64,000 nucleotides of DNA from Azospirillum sp. TSA2s (GTDB taxonomy: Bacteria > Pseudomonadota > Alphaproteobacteria > Azospirillales > Azospirillaceae), in assembly GCF_004923315.1 (NCBI RefSeq), contig NZ_CP039642.1:186001-250000 (forward strand), given 5' to 3'. Shown in pieces: positions 35,954 through 45,069 of this stretch (its first letter is position 1; every line of letters starts with the position of its first letter). The notes beneath the pieces were generated by a model that was not told where the DNA came from, did not search any database, and saw only the letters and a program-made list of their open reading frames with translations. A program made the translations under genes and the position numbers.

Positions 35954-36151
35954 GGAAATGAAACATCCTGCCGGCGATTGCTTTGTTTCTCGCGGACTGT
36001 GAAGTAATTTCTCAAGGAAAACAGCGGCCTACGGTCGCAGATTTCTGGAATTCCCAGTGTTTCCGATGACGAAATGATCTGGAAGGTCTAGAGTGCGTGG
36101 TGGTCGGCCGACGCCGATCATTCGTACTCTTAACAAATGAAGTCCTGAAAC

Positions 36152-38233
36152 ATGATCGCTGCCGGCAACATTCTCCACGTCATCTCGATCCGGGCGAAGG
36201 TTGTGGCGGTCGCGGTGTTCGTCTTCGCCGCGGTCGGCCTGTCCTCGGTCCTCACCATGCGCGACATGGGGCGGCAGACCGATCGCCTGTCCGACGTCCA
36301 GCGCGAGACGCACGAGGTGGTCGGCAGCATCATTCCCCTGGTGTCGCTGGTGGGCGAGATCCGGTTCGACGTGGCGCAGACGCAGCAGTGGCTGACCGAC
36401 GTGTCGGCCACCCGCGGGCTGGACGGGATGAACGACGGGCCGGAAAAGGCGGCGGATTACGCCCGCCGGTTCGCGGAGCACACGGGCAAGGCCACCGAAC
36501 TGGCGCGGTCGCTGAAGCTGCCGCAGGTGGTGGCGGAGATCGAGCGCACCCACAAGGCTTTCGGCCCCTATTACGAGATGGGCCGGCGCATGGCGCAGGC
36601 CTATGTCGACGGCGGCCCGGCGGCCGGCAACCCGATCATGAGCCAGTTCGATCAGGTCGCCGACGCGATGGGCGACAGCCTGGAGGCGCTGGGCGCCAGC
36701 GTGGTCGCCGTCAGTTCGGACCGGCTGACGGAACTGACCGCGGACATCGAGGCGGTGCACGAGTCGGCGGACGGGCTGCGCCGGACCCTGATCGGCGCCG
36801 GGCTGGCCATCCTGCTGATGGCTGCGACCTGTGTCGTCTTCCTGGAAGCGGCGATGATCCGCCCGATGGAGCGGCTGCGCCGCGCCATGGTGGCGCTGGC
36901 CGGCGGCAACCTGGAGGTCGAAGTCGGCCTGACCGAGCGCCGGGACGAGATCGGTCACATGGCCGACACCGTCCGCGTGTTCCAGCAGGGCGCGCAGGAG
37001 AATGCGCGCCTGCGCGCCGCGCAGGAGGAGACCCGCCGCCGCGCCGAGGAGGAGCGGCGCCAGGCGTTGGAGTCGATGGCGGAGAAGGTGGAGCGCGAGA
37101 CCCGCGTCGCCGTCGACCATGTGGCCGAACGCACCAGCCGCATGAGCAGCAATGCCGGCGCCATGGCGGAATCGGCGGTGCAGGTCAGCGACAACGCCCA
37201 GAACGTCGCCGCCGCCGCCCAGCAGGCGCTGAGCAATGCCGAGACCGTCGCCGCCGCGACGGAGGAGCTGTCGGCGTCCATCGGCGACATCGGCATGCAG
37301 GTGTCCGCCGCCACGCGGGTGACCGGCCGCGCGGTGGAACGGGCCGGGCTGGCGCGGTCCACCATCGAACGGCTGTCGGCCTCGGTCGAGCGGATCGGCG
37401 CGGTCGCCCGGCTGATCGGCGACATCGCCAGCCAGACCAACCTTTTGGCGCTGAACGCCACCATCGAGGCGGCGCGGGCCGGCGAGGCCGGGCGCGGATT
37501 CGCCGTCGTGGCGAACGAGGTGAAGAACCTCGCCAGCCAGACCGCGCGGTCGACCGAGGAGATCGGATCGCTGATCGCCGAGGTGGAATCGGTGACGGCA
37601 TCGGCCGTCGGCGCCGTCGGCGAGGTGTCGGAAACCATCGACGAGGTGGCCGGCATCTCGTCCTCCATCGCCGCCGCGGTGGAGGAGCAGGCGGCGGCGA
37701 CCCAGGAGATCGCCCGCTCCGTCAGCCAGACCAGCGACGCGGCGAAGGAGGTGTCGGTTCGCATCGGCCGCGTCTCCACCGAGGCCGACGCGACCCAGAG
37801 CCGCGCCGGAGAGGTGCGGACGGTCGCCGTCGACGTGGCCGGCGGCATCGACGCCCTGCGCAACGTGCTGATCCGCGTCGTCCGCACCGCCACCGCCGAT
37901 GTCGACCGCCGCCAGCGCCCGCGCTTCGCCCTGTCGGTCGGCTGCGTGCTCGAGGGGGCCGGCGCCGGCCCGATGCGCGCCACCATCGCCAACCTGTCGG
38001 CGGGCGGCGCCATGCTGACCGGCGTGCCGGACCAGACGATCGGTGGCGTGACCGGCCGGATGCTGAGCTTGCGCATCGACGGGGTGGCCCGCCCGTTGAC
38101 CGCCCGGATCAAGTCCAGCGAGCACGACCGGCTGCACGTGAAGTTCGACCTGTCCGAGGCCGATCAGGAGGCGTTCGACCGCGAGGTGGAGCGCCTGACG
38201 CGCGGCCTGACGCCGATGGCCGCAGTGGCGTAA
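36152..38233 (+). CDS. Methyl-accepting chemotaxis protein with C-terminal PilZ domain
   Basis: 693 residues. Helix 1 (about 14-33), periplasmic four-helix-bundle-like domain (34-210), helix 2 (about 211-233), HAMP, then the signalling hairpin (about 350-560) with the conserved tip [37 protein letters not shown]. The C-terminal PilZ domain (about 586-690) has the arginine pair in DRRQRPRF and NLSAGGAM, matching RxxxR and (D/N)xSxxG cyclic-di-GMP-binding motifs. A chemoreceptor ending in PilZ is known from Azospirillum (Tlp1), where cyclic-di-GMP alters chemotaxis and aerotaxis. A conserved pentapeptide for CheR/CheB is not seen at the end. The HD-GYP gene in the same cluster could adjust its ligand. 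Confidence 0.94.
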   Translation: MIAAGNILHVISIRAKVVAVAVFVFAAVGLSSVLTMRDMGRQTDRLSDVQRETHEVVGSIIPLVSLVGEIRFDVAQTQQWLTDVSATRGLDGMNDGPEKAADYARRFAEHTGKATELARSLKLPQVVAEIERTHKAFGPYYEMGRRMAQAYVDGGPAAGNPIMSQFDQVADAMGDSLEALGASVVAVSSDRLTELTADIEAVHESADGLRRTLIGAGLAILLMAATCVVFLEAAMIRPMERLRRAMVALAGGNLEVEVGLTERRDEIGHMADTVRVFQQGAQENARLRAAQEETRRRAEEERRQALESMAEKVERETRVAVDHVAERTSRMSSNAGAMAESAVQVSDNAQNVAAAAQQALSNAETVAAATEELSASIGDIGMQVSAATRVTGRAVERAGLARSTIERLSASVERIGAVARLIGDIASQTNLLALNATIEAARAGEAGRGFAVVANEVKNLASQTARSTEEIGSLIAEVESVTASAVGAVGEVSETIDEVAGISSSIAAAVEEQAAATQEIARSVSQTSDAAKEVSVRIGRVSTEADATQSRAGEVRTVAVDVAGGIDALRNVLIRVVRTATADVDRRQRPRFALSVGCVLEGAGAGPMRATIANLSAGGAMLTGVPDQTIGGVTGRMLSLRIDGVARPLTARIKSSEHDRLHVKFDLSEADQEAFDREVERLTRGLTPMAAVA

Positions 38234-38243
38234 ATGGTGATGG

Positions 38244-38267
38244 CGAGCGGCCCGGACCGGCCGCTCG
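38244..38267. terminator. Strong stem-loop after the PilZ chemoreceptor
   Basis: CGAGCGGCC pairs with GGCCGCTCG around CGGACC, 10 bases after the stop codon. There is no T-tract behind it, so it may stabilise the 3' end rather than terminate alone. Confidence 0.4.
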
Positions 38268-38451
38268 GGCGGGAAGAACCGGCCGCCAGCCATGCCCGCC
38301 GCTCATTTCGCACCTGCGGAAATGACGGCCTGCGGCGGATTGCCTCAGCGGGGGTCCGGCAAATATCCTGACCTCGCCCCGGTTGCTTTCCGTCCCTCCC
38401 TGCCGCCGGGCCTTCCCCGTCCCCATCCTGCGCGACAGCGGAGTAACGATC

Positions 38452-39705
38452 ATGGCTTCTGCCGGCCATAACGGCGACATGCGTGCCGGGGCACAGCTGG
38501 CCTCGGCCCATCCCGGGCTGGTGCTGCTGGCGCTCGCCATGGGCGGTTTCGCCATCGGAACGACCGAATTCGCGACGATGAGCCTGCTGCCCTATTTCGC
38601 CCAGGGCCTGGGCATCGACGAGCCGACCGCCGGCCACGTCATCAGCGCCTATGCGCTGGGCGTGGTGGTGGGGGCGCCGGTGATCGCGGTGCTGGCGGCG
38701 CGGATCGCACGGCGGACCCTGCTGATCGGGCTGATGGCGGTCTTCGCCGCCGCCAACGTGGCCAGCGCCTTTTCGCCCTCCTATGGCTGGATGCTGGTCT
38801 TCCGCTTCCTGAGCGGGCTGCCGCACGGCGCCTATTTCGGCGTCGCGGCACTGGTCGCCGCCTCGCTGGTGCCGCCGCAGCGCCGGGCACAGGCGGTGGC
38901 GCGGACCATGCTGGGGCTGACGGTGGCGACCATCGTCGGCGTGCCGATGGCCAACTGGATCGGGCAGGTGCTGGGCTGGCGCTGGGGCTTCGGCGTCGTC
39001 GGGCTGCTCGCCCTGCTGACGGTGCTGCTGGTCTGGATCTTCGCCCCCAACGACCGGCCGCACCCGGAGTCGAGCCCGCTGCGGGAACTGGGGGCGCTGA
39101 AGCGGCGGCAGGTCTGGCTGACGCTGGGCATCGGCGCCATCGGCTTCGGCGGCATGTTCGCGGTCTACACCTATGTCGCCTCGACCCTGATGGAGGTGAC
39201 GCAGGTGTCGCCGGCGGCGGTTCCGGTGGTGCTGGCGGTGTTCGGCGCCGGCATGACCGTCGGCACGCTGGTCAGCGCCTGGGCCGCCGACCGCGCCCTG
39301 ATGCCGACCGTGGCATTCATCCTGCTGTGGAGCGCCGGGTCGCTGGCGCTTTATCCATTCGCCGCCGGCAATGTCTGGCTGGTGTCGGTGGTCGTCTTCA
39401 TGATCGGTTGCGGCGGCGGGCTCGGCACGCCTTTGCAGGCCCGGCTGATGGATGTGGCGGAGGATGCGCAGACGCTGGCCGCCGCGCTGAACCACAGCGC
39501 CTTCAACGCCGCCAACGCGCTGGGCCCCTGGCTGGGCGGCATGGCGATCGCGGCGGGCTGGGGCTGGACCTCCACCGGCTGGGTCGGTGCCGCGCTGGCG
39601 CTGGGCGGTCTGGCGGTGTGGGCGGTGGCGATGCTGGACGACCGGATGACGGCGAGCCGGGCCGTCGATGCGGAACTGGCGGCCGAAGCCTGCGCCGGCG
39701 ACTGA
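38452..39705 (+). CDS. MFS transporter (DHA1/AraJ-like exporter)
   Basis: 417 residues with twelve membrane helices. The first helix has GGFAIGTTEFATMSLLPYFA, the AraJ/DHA1 (YdeE/SotB-type) signature; the cytoplasmic loop 2-3 motif is present in altered form (VLAARIARRTLLIGL) and motif C-like GLTVATIVGVPMANWIGQVLGWRWGF in helix 5. Such proteins export sugars, drugs or nucleoside analogues; the substrate is unknown. The ATG at 38452 follows GGAGTAA 7 bases upstream. It converges on the FHA gene with an 8-base gap. Confidence 0.9.
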   Translation: MASAGHNGDMRAGAQLASAHPGLVLLALAMGGFAIGTTEFATMSLLPYFAQGLGIDEPTAGHVISAYALGVVVGAPVIAVLAARIARRTLLIGLMAVFAAANVASAFSPSYGWMLVFRFLSGLPHGAYFGVAALVAASLVPPQRRAQAVARTMLGLTVATIVGVPMANWIGQVLGWRWGFGVVGLLALLTVLLVWIFAPNDRPHPESSPLRELGALKRRQVWLTLGIGAIGFGGMFAVYTYVASTLMEVTQVSPAAVPVVLAVFGAGMTVGTLVSAWAADRALMPTVAFILLWSAGSLALYPFAAGNVWLVSVVVFMIGCGGGLGTPLQARLMDVAEDAQTLAAALNHSAFNAANALGPWLGGMAIAAGWGWTSTGWVGAALALGGLAVWAVAMLDDRMTASRAVDAELAAEACAGD

Positions 39706-39713
39706 GCGGCCTT

Positions 39714-41588
39714 TCAGCGTCCCGACAGATCCCAGGCGATGCGCGCCGGATGTTCGCCGAGGTCGAGGGAGCCGATGACGATCTCCCCCCGGCCGGACAG
39801 CGGCGCCACGTCGCCCAGCTTCAGCAGCCGCTGCTCGCCGTCCTGCGGCACCAGACGGGTGCCGTTGCGGCTGAGATCCTCCAGCGTGAAGGCGCCGTCG
39901 CGCAGCCGCACCACCGCATGGCGGCGCGAGGCGGAGGCATGGTCCAGCACGATCCCGCAGTCGGCGGAACGGCCGATCACGACGTCTTCGCCCGCATCGC
40001 GCAGAGCCACAGTCCGGCCCTGGTAGCTGAGCGTCAGGCGGGGTGGCGGCGTCGACTGCATGTCGACGGTCATGTCCGTCGGCCGGGCCGACGGCGGGGC
40101 GGCGACACGCTGCCCAGCCACCACGCCGCTGCCGGTCACCGACACGCGCCGGTCATCGGGGATGGTGGCGATCTTGGCGATCAGCCCGTCGGCCAGCGCC
40201 CGCGGAATGCCGGCGGCACGCAGGCGGCGGCCCAGCCCTTCGCGCACCTCCTGGATGGAGGCGCCGGGGGCCGCCAGTTCCGCCGCGGACTTCACCCGGT
40301 TGAACTCGTCGGCGACGCGCTGGATGACGACGCTGATCTTCTTGTGGCCGTAGGGGCTGGCGCCGAGGTCGAGCAGGTAGCCGAGCCGCCCCGCCGCCGT
40401 GTTGAAGCGGCCGGCCAGCCGGGTCATCGTCTCTTCGAAGGGCAGGTCGCTGCCGCCGGTCGCCCAGACGGTCTTGCCGCGGCGGGTCAGCGATTCCGCC
40501 ATCGCCGGGCCACCCATATAGCCGTCGAAGGCGATCATGCCGTCGACGATGGCGGAGAAGGCGCGGGCATCGCTGGCCGCCCCGGTGCGGGTCAGCGGGG
40601 TCAGCCCGTCCAGCCCGCCGCGGACGCGATGCAGCAGCGCCTCCCGCGTCCGTGCGAAGCCGAGCCCCGTCCCGTCGGAGGCCAGGGTGTTGGACAGGGC
40701 CAGAAGCGGTTCGGTGTGAGGCAGCCGGTCGTCCAGGTCGCCGCGCAGCGCCGCCAGCAGCGCCAGGATGGCGGAGGCGAGGTCGGGCGAATAGCCGATC
40801 AGGGCGCGGATCGGCTCCCGCCCGTCGACGATCTCCGCCGCGAATTCGTCGACCAGCCGCGTGCTCTCGCCGTCGTCCTCCTGGTGCAGGCGCAGGACGG
40901 CGGTCAGCTTGGCCCCCCATTCGCGGTGCGGTTCCAACAGGGTGCCGAAGGCATGGGTGACGATGCGGTCGCGCTCCTCCACCGGGCGGTCGACGGCGGC
41001 CAGCAGCAGGCCGGAAACCCCGCCGCGCATCAGCGCCTGGTCGAAGGGGGCCAGCGTCTCCGATTTCTGGGCGAGGTCTTTCAGCGCGGTGAACAGGCGG
41101 CTGAGCTGGTCGTAGCGCTCATGCGGCTTCAGCCCCAGCATCGGCGCCTGGAGGGTGGCGAGCCGGCTGATCGAGGGGTTGAACAGCAGCGCCTCGCGCT
41201 CGAAGTATCGCAACGGATAGTAGCGGTGCAGCTGCTCCGACGGAATGACGCCCTGGTCGTCCCAGTAACCGCGCAGCAATCGCAGCAGGGTCATCCGGCT
41301 GTCGAAGGAGAAGACCTGCAGCACGTCGGTGCAGAGGTTGGCACTCTCGATCGGCGAAATGGTCGTCAGCTTGGCGCCGCCGGAGGAGGACTTCTGGAAG
41401 ATCGTCTCCTCCCGTCCGGTGCCGGTGACCTTCACCACGCGCACCACCGGGAACTTGGCAAGGCGCAACAGGAAGTTGGCGCGTTCCGTCGCCGACTTCT
41501 CGTCGTCGAAGACGCCGTCGATGTTGGGCTTGCCGCCCTGTTCGACCACCACCTCGAAGCGCGCTTCGCGCCGTTTGGACATCGCCAT
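39714..41588 (-). CDS. FHA-domain protein with uncharacterised N-terminal 500 residues
   Basis: 624 residues, cytoplasmic. The C-terminal FHA domain (about 510-615) keeps the phosphothreonine-binding motifs: VVIGRSADC, SASRRHAV, SRNGTRL. The long N-terminal part starts with a small alpha/beta unit (RREARFEVVVEQGGKPNIDGVFDDEKSATERANFLL) that resembles a short stress-sensor fold, followed by an all-helical region of about 400 residues with no family I recognise. It has no kinase, transporter or membrane segments. The ATG at 41588 has AAGGGGGG 5 bases upstream. It is divergent from a PBP4-type peptidase, so a role in cell wall or division signalling is possible, but not shown. Confidence 0.8.
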   Translation of the reverse strand: MAMSKRREARFEVVVEQGGKPNIDGVFDDEKSATERANFLLRLAKFPVVRVVKVTGTGREETIFQKSSSGGAKLTTISPIESANLCTDVLQVFSFDSRMTLLRLLRGYWDDQGVIPSEQLHRYYPLRYFEREALLFNPSISRLATLQAPMLGLKPHERYDQLSRLFTALKDLAQKSETLAPFDQALMRGGVSGLLLAAVDRPVEERDRIVTHAFGTLLEPHREWGAKLTAVLRLHQEDDGESTRLVDEFAAEIVDGREPIRALIGYSPDLASAILALLAALRGDLDDRLPHTEPLLALSNTLASDGTGLGFARTREALLHRVRGGLDGLTPLTRTGAASDARAFSAIVDGMIAFDGYMGGPAMAESLTRRGKTVWATGGSDLPFEETMTRLAGRFNTAAGRLGYLLDLGASPYGHKKISVVIQRVADEFNRVKSAAELAAPGASIQEVREGLGRRLRAAGIPRALADGLIAKIATIPDDRRVSVTGSGVVAGQRVAAPPSARPTDMTVDMQSTPPPRLTLSYQGRTVALRDAGEDVVIGRSADCGIVLDHASASRRHAVVRLRDGAFTLEDLSRNGTRLVPQDGEQRLLKLGDVAPLSGRGEIVIGSLDLGEHPARIAWDLSGR

Positions 41589-41677
41589 AGCGTCCCCCCT
41601 TGACCATGCCCGATCCGGCATGGTGTCCGGCTACGTCCCCATCCGCTATTTCCAGCGATTTTTCACCAAAATACTTT

Positions 41678-43201
41678 ATGAACCTTAACATCAGAAGCGG
41701 AAAGACCCTGACCTTGACCGCAAGCCAACAATCGGATTCCAACCCGTCCCGGCCGTCGCCCCGGCCATTGCTCGGCCGCCGCCCGCTCCTCGGACTGTTC
41801 GGGGGCGTGCTCGGGGCGCTGGCCCTGCCGGGTGGCGGGGCCTGGGCGGCAGGCCAGTCGAAAACCACCAGTGGTTTAGAAAGTGGTTCGGTCGGGTATT
41901 TCCTGTTCGATCCCGACAGCGGCCGGGCGCTGGAGGAGCGGGCGGCGGACACCGCCTTCATCCCGGCGTCGGTGGCGAAGCTGCCGACGGTGGCGGCGGC
42001 GCTGGCGCTGCTGGGGCCGGACCACCGCTTCGCCACCCGCCTGCTGGGCACCGGGCCGCTGGAGGGCGGGGTGCTGCGCGGCGATCTGATCCTGCAGGGC
42101 GGCGGCGATCCGGCCTTGGCGACCGAAGGGCTGCTGCAACTGTTGGGCGCGCTTGGCGCCGCCGGTTTGCGGCGGGTGGAGGGGAGATTCCTGTACGACA
42201 CCGCGCTGCTGCCCGAACTGGCGGAGATCGATTCCGGACAACCCTGGGCCGCGCCCTACAACACCGGGGTCGGGGCGCTGTCGCTGAACTACAACCGGGC
42301 CCTGCTGAGCTGGCGGCGCGGCGGCACTCCTGCCGGACCGGACGCGCTGACGGTGGCCGATGCCGGGCGGCTGCCGCTGGACAGCGTCACGGTCCGGCCG
42401 TTGGCCGCCGGCGGAGGCTTTTCGCTGCTGCCGGACGGGGTGGATCGCTGGCTGATGGCGCCGCCCTCCTCCGGCGAGGCGGGGGCCGCCTGGGTGCCGG
42501 TGGCACGGCCGGGGCTGGCCGCCGCCACGCTGTTCCGCCGGCTGGCCGCCGATGCCGGCATCGCCCTGCCGGCGCCCGTCGTCGGAAGCGTAGCGGCTGG
42601 GGCGGCGGCTCTGGCGGTGCTGGACAGCCTGCCGCTGGCGGAACTGGCGCGCGGCCTGCTGCGCCATTCCAACAATTTGTCGGCCGAGGTGATCGGGCTG
42701 GCGGCGTCGAGCCGGCTGGAGCCGTCCCGGCCCGAGCCGCCCGCCACCACCCTGGACCGGTCGGCGGGGCTGCTGCAGCGCTGGCTGACGCGGCAGCCGG
42801 TCGGAGCGGTGAACTGGAACGGTCTGCGGCTGGCCAACCATTCCGGGCTGGGCACCGGGTCGCGCGCCACGCCGCGGCAGATGGCGGCGCTGCTGCGGGC
42901 CGGCGGACCCGCCCTGTGGGACCTGCTGCCGGGGGAGGAGGACGGCAAGGCGCTGCCCCCCGGCGTCCATGCCAAATCGGGCACGCTGGCCTACGTCAAG
43001 GGGCTGGCCGGGCTGCTGACGGCGGCCAGCGGCCGGAGGCTGGGCTTCGTCCTGTTCATCGCCGACCCCGCCCGCCGCGCGGCGATGGATGCCGCGCTCG
43101 ACCGCCGGGTGACCGCGACACCTGCGGAGGCGCGGGCCTGGGCCGCCGGTGCCGGCCGGTTGCAGGGCGAGATTCTGGAGCGGTGGGTTTCCACCTATTG
43201 A
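41678..43201 (+). CDS. dacB: D-alanyl-D-alanine carboxypeptidase/endopeptidase (PBP4, peptidase S13)
   Basis: 507 residues. A long signal (RRPLLGLFGGVLGALALPGGGAWA) with twin Arg may be Sec or Tat type. Penicillin-binding motifs are complete: ASVAKLPT (Ser98, Lys101), SNN in HSNNLSAEV and KSGT in HAKSGTLAYVKG. The insert between the first and second motifs is the family-specific domain II/III. It trims or cross-link-cuts peptidoglycan in the periplasm. The ATG at 41678 was chosen since earlier in-frame codons would put about 26 non-hydrophobic residues before the signal. It shares an 89-base divergent promoter region with the FHA gene. Confidence 0.92.
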   Translation: MNLNIRSGKTLTLTASQQSDSNPSRPSPRPLLGRRPLLGLFGGVLGALALPGGGAWAAGQSKTTSGLESGSVGYFLFDPDSGRALEERAADTAFIPASVAKLPTVAAALALLGPDHRFATRLLGTGPLEGGVLRGDLILQGGGDPALATEGLLQLLGALGAAGLRRVEGRFLYDTALLPELAEIDSGQPWAAPYNTGVGALSLNYNRALLSWRRGGTPAGPDALTVADAGRLPLDSVTVRPLAAGGGFSLLPDGVDRWLMAPPSSGEAGAAWVPVARPGLAAATLFRRLAADAGIALPAPVVGSVAAGAAALAVLDSLPLAELARGLLRHSNNLSAEVIGLAASSRLEPSRPEPPATTLDRSAGLLQRWLTRQPVGAVNWNGLRLANHSGLGTGSRATPRQMAALLRAGGPALWDLLPGEEDGKALPPGVHAKSGTLAYVKGLAGLLTAASGRRLGFVLFIADPARRAAMDAALDRRVTATPAEARAWAAGAGRLQGEILERWVSTY

Positions 43202-43346
43202 CTGACATAAGTCATAGGAGGGAAGATGGCGCCTTCGCTAAAATGCAGATCAAAGTTGAATTGGCCTCAAGCGGCCTGCAATGGATTGATCGCCGTCCCG
43301 GCCGCCCCATATCCGTGCACACCCGGCAGAGAGAACCCCAGACCCG

Positions 43347-43997
43347 ATGATGACAGACCGTTCCTGCACCTCTACCGCGCGCAACGTCCTGCGCCGCCGG
43401 CTGGAACGTCAGGACGTCGCCGCCAACCGCTATCACGACCGGCGGCTGGGGGCGGAGGTCGTCAACATCGTCGTCGGCGGCTGCGTCGTCACCGACGACC
43501 CGAACGTCGTCATCACCACCACGCTGGGCTCCTGCGTCGCCGCCTGCCTGTATGATCCGGTGGCGGAGATCGGCGGGATGAACCATTTCCTGCTGCCCGA
43601 CGCCGGGAGCGACACGCTGTCGCTGTCCTCGCGCTACGGCGCCACGGCGATGGAGCAACTGATCAACCGGCTGCTGAAGGTCACCGGCCGGCGCGACCGG
43701 CTGCGCGCCAAGCTGTTCGGCGGGGCGAACGTCAACCTGACCACGCTGCGCACCGCCAACATCGGCCAGCGCAACGTCGAATTCGTGATGGAGTATCTGG
43801 CGACGGAGGGCATTCCCACCGTCAGCTGGGACGTCGGCGGCGCCAGCCCGCGCGCCGTGCGCTTCTTCCCCACCACGGGGCGCAGCCAGCGCCGGCTGAT
43901 CGGCGACGAGACGCTGCACGACATCGCCCGCAACGAATCGTCCTACATCGAGCATCTGCGCAAGTCGCGGATCGAAGGCGACGTCGAGCTGTTCTGA
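43347..43997 (+). CDS. cheD: Chemoreceptor glutamine deamidase CheD
   Basis: 216 residues. The CheD catalytic set is present: Cys63 in TTLGSCVAACLYD and His80 in GGMNHFLLP, spaced 17 as in characterised CheD, with the Thr in TTLGSC upstream of the Cys. It deamidates glutamines of methyl-accepting chemotaxis proteins and can bind CheC/CheX-type partners. An N-terminal extension of about 35 residues (Arg-rich) precedes the fold. It is not inside a full che operon here; the nearest chemoreceptor (36152-38233) is 5 kb away. Two adjacent ATG codons are possible starts. Confidence 0.94.
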   Translation: MMTDRSCTSTARNVLRRRLERQDVAANRYHDRRLGAEVVNIVVGGCVVTDDPNVVITTTLGSCVAACLYDPVAEIGGMNHFLLPDAGSDTLSLSSRYGATAMEQLINRLLKVTGRRDRLRAKLFGGANVNLTTLRTANIGQRNVEFVMEYLATEGIPTVSWDVGGASPRAVRFFPTTGRSQRRLIGDETLHDIARNESSYIEHLRKSRIEGDVELF

Positions 43998-44071
43998 TAA
44001 GCTCGACCGGCGGCGTTTCGCCAGCTATGGGCTGCGCCGCCGACACCCGCCGTCCTTCCGCGGAGCCCTTC

Positions 44072-45043
44072 ATGGCCGACACGCTGTTCCGGATCGCCAC
44101 CTTCAACCTGGAAAACCTGGACGACGATGCCGACGAGCCGCCCTTCGAGGCGCGGATCGCCACGCTGCGCCCGCAGCTGGAGCGGCTGGAGGCCGACATC
44201 CTCTGCCTGCAGGAGGTCGACGCCCAGCATCCGGTGAAGAGCGAGCCGCGGACCCTGCGCGCGCTGTCCCGCCTGCTGGAGGGCACGCGCTATGCCGGTT
44301 ACCACGTCACCGCCGGCGACGCCCCGTCGCCGGCCGACCGCCACAATCCGGTGATCGTCAGCCGCTGGCCGATCCGGGCGGCGCGGCTGCTGCGCCATCA
44401 TCTGGTGCCGCCGGCCCGCGTGCGCCTCGCCACCGCCGACCCGGCGGCGGACACGGAGACGGAGGTCGGCTGGGACCGGCCGGTGCTGCATGCCGAGGTG
44501 GAGATGCCGGATGGCCGCATCCTGCATGTCTTCGACCTGCATCTGCGCGCGCCCATCGCCGCGCCGGTGCCGGGGCAGAAGACCAGCGCCCAGACCTGGA
44601 AGACGGCGTCCGGCTGGGCCGAGGGCTTCTATCTCGCCTCGATCAAGCGGGCGGGGCAGGCGCTGGAGACGCGGATGGCGGTGGATCGGCTGTTCGACGC
44701 CGATCCCGATGCGCTGATCGTGGTGGCCGGCGACTGCAACGCCGATCTGGAGCAGACCGCCGTCCGCATCATCCGCGCCGCCTCCGACTTCACCGGCAAT
44801 CCAGACCTGGCCGGCCGCGTGCTGGAGCCGCTGGAGGAGGCGATCCCGGAGGAGCGGCGCTACACCGTGCTGCATGCCGGCACGGCGGTGCTGCTGGACC
44901 ATCTGATGACCTCGCCGCGCCTGACCGAGCGGCTGCGCGACATCGCCATCCACAACGAGGATCTGACCGACGAGGTCGACCATGCCGACGAGCCCTCGCC
45001 GGTCAGCTACCACGCGCCGGTGGTGGCGACCTTCTCGCTGTAG
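44072..45043 (+). CDS. Endonuclease/exonuclease/phosphatase (EEP) family protein
   Basis: 323 residues, cytoplasmic by lack of signal. EEP metal-centre motifs: RIATFNLENLD (Asn), DILCLQEVDAQH (Glu), RHNPVIVSRWPI, VFDLHLRAPI, VVAGDCNADLE (Asp-x-Asn) and a C-terminal SYHAPVV carrying the last His. This enzyme family cleaves phosphodiesters in nucleic acid, phospholipid or inositol phosphates; the target cannot be told from sequence. It starts 74 bases after cheD and ends 26 bases before the convergent glycerate kinase gene. Confidence 0.9.
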   Translation: MADTLFRIATFNLENLDDDADEPPFEARIATLRPQLERLEADILCLQEVDAQHPVKSEPRTLRALSRLLEGTRYAGYHVTAGDAPSPADRHNPVIVSRWPIRAARLLRHHLVPPARVRLATADPAADTETEVGWDRPVLHAEVEMPDGRILHVFDLHLRAPIAAPVPGQKTSAQTWKTASGWAEGFYLASIKRAGQALETRMAVDRLFDADPDALIVVAGDCNADLEQTAVRIIRAASDFTGNPDLAGRVLEPLEEAIPEERRYTVLHAGTAVLLDHLMTSPRLTERLRDIAIHNEDLTDEVDHADEPSPVSYHAPVVATFSL

Positions 45044-45069
45044 GCCGCCCCGCCGTCAGCTGCGGTCGA

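Noticed and set aside
43226..43555. A 109-residue frame starting right after AGGAGGGAAG
   Set aside because: It overlaps cheD by 200 bases in another frame and turns Arg/Pro-rich there; only the upstream part deserves a second look.
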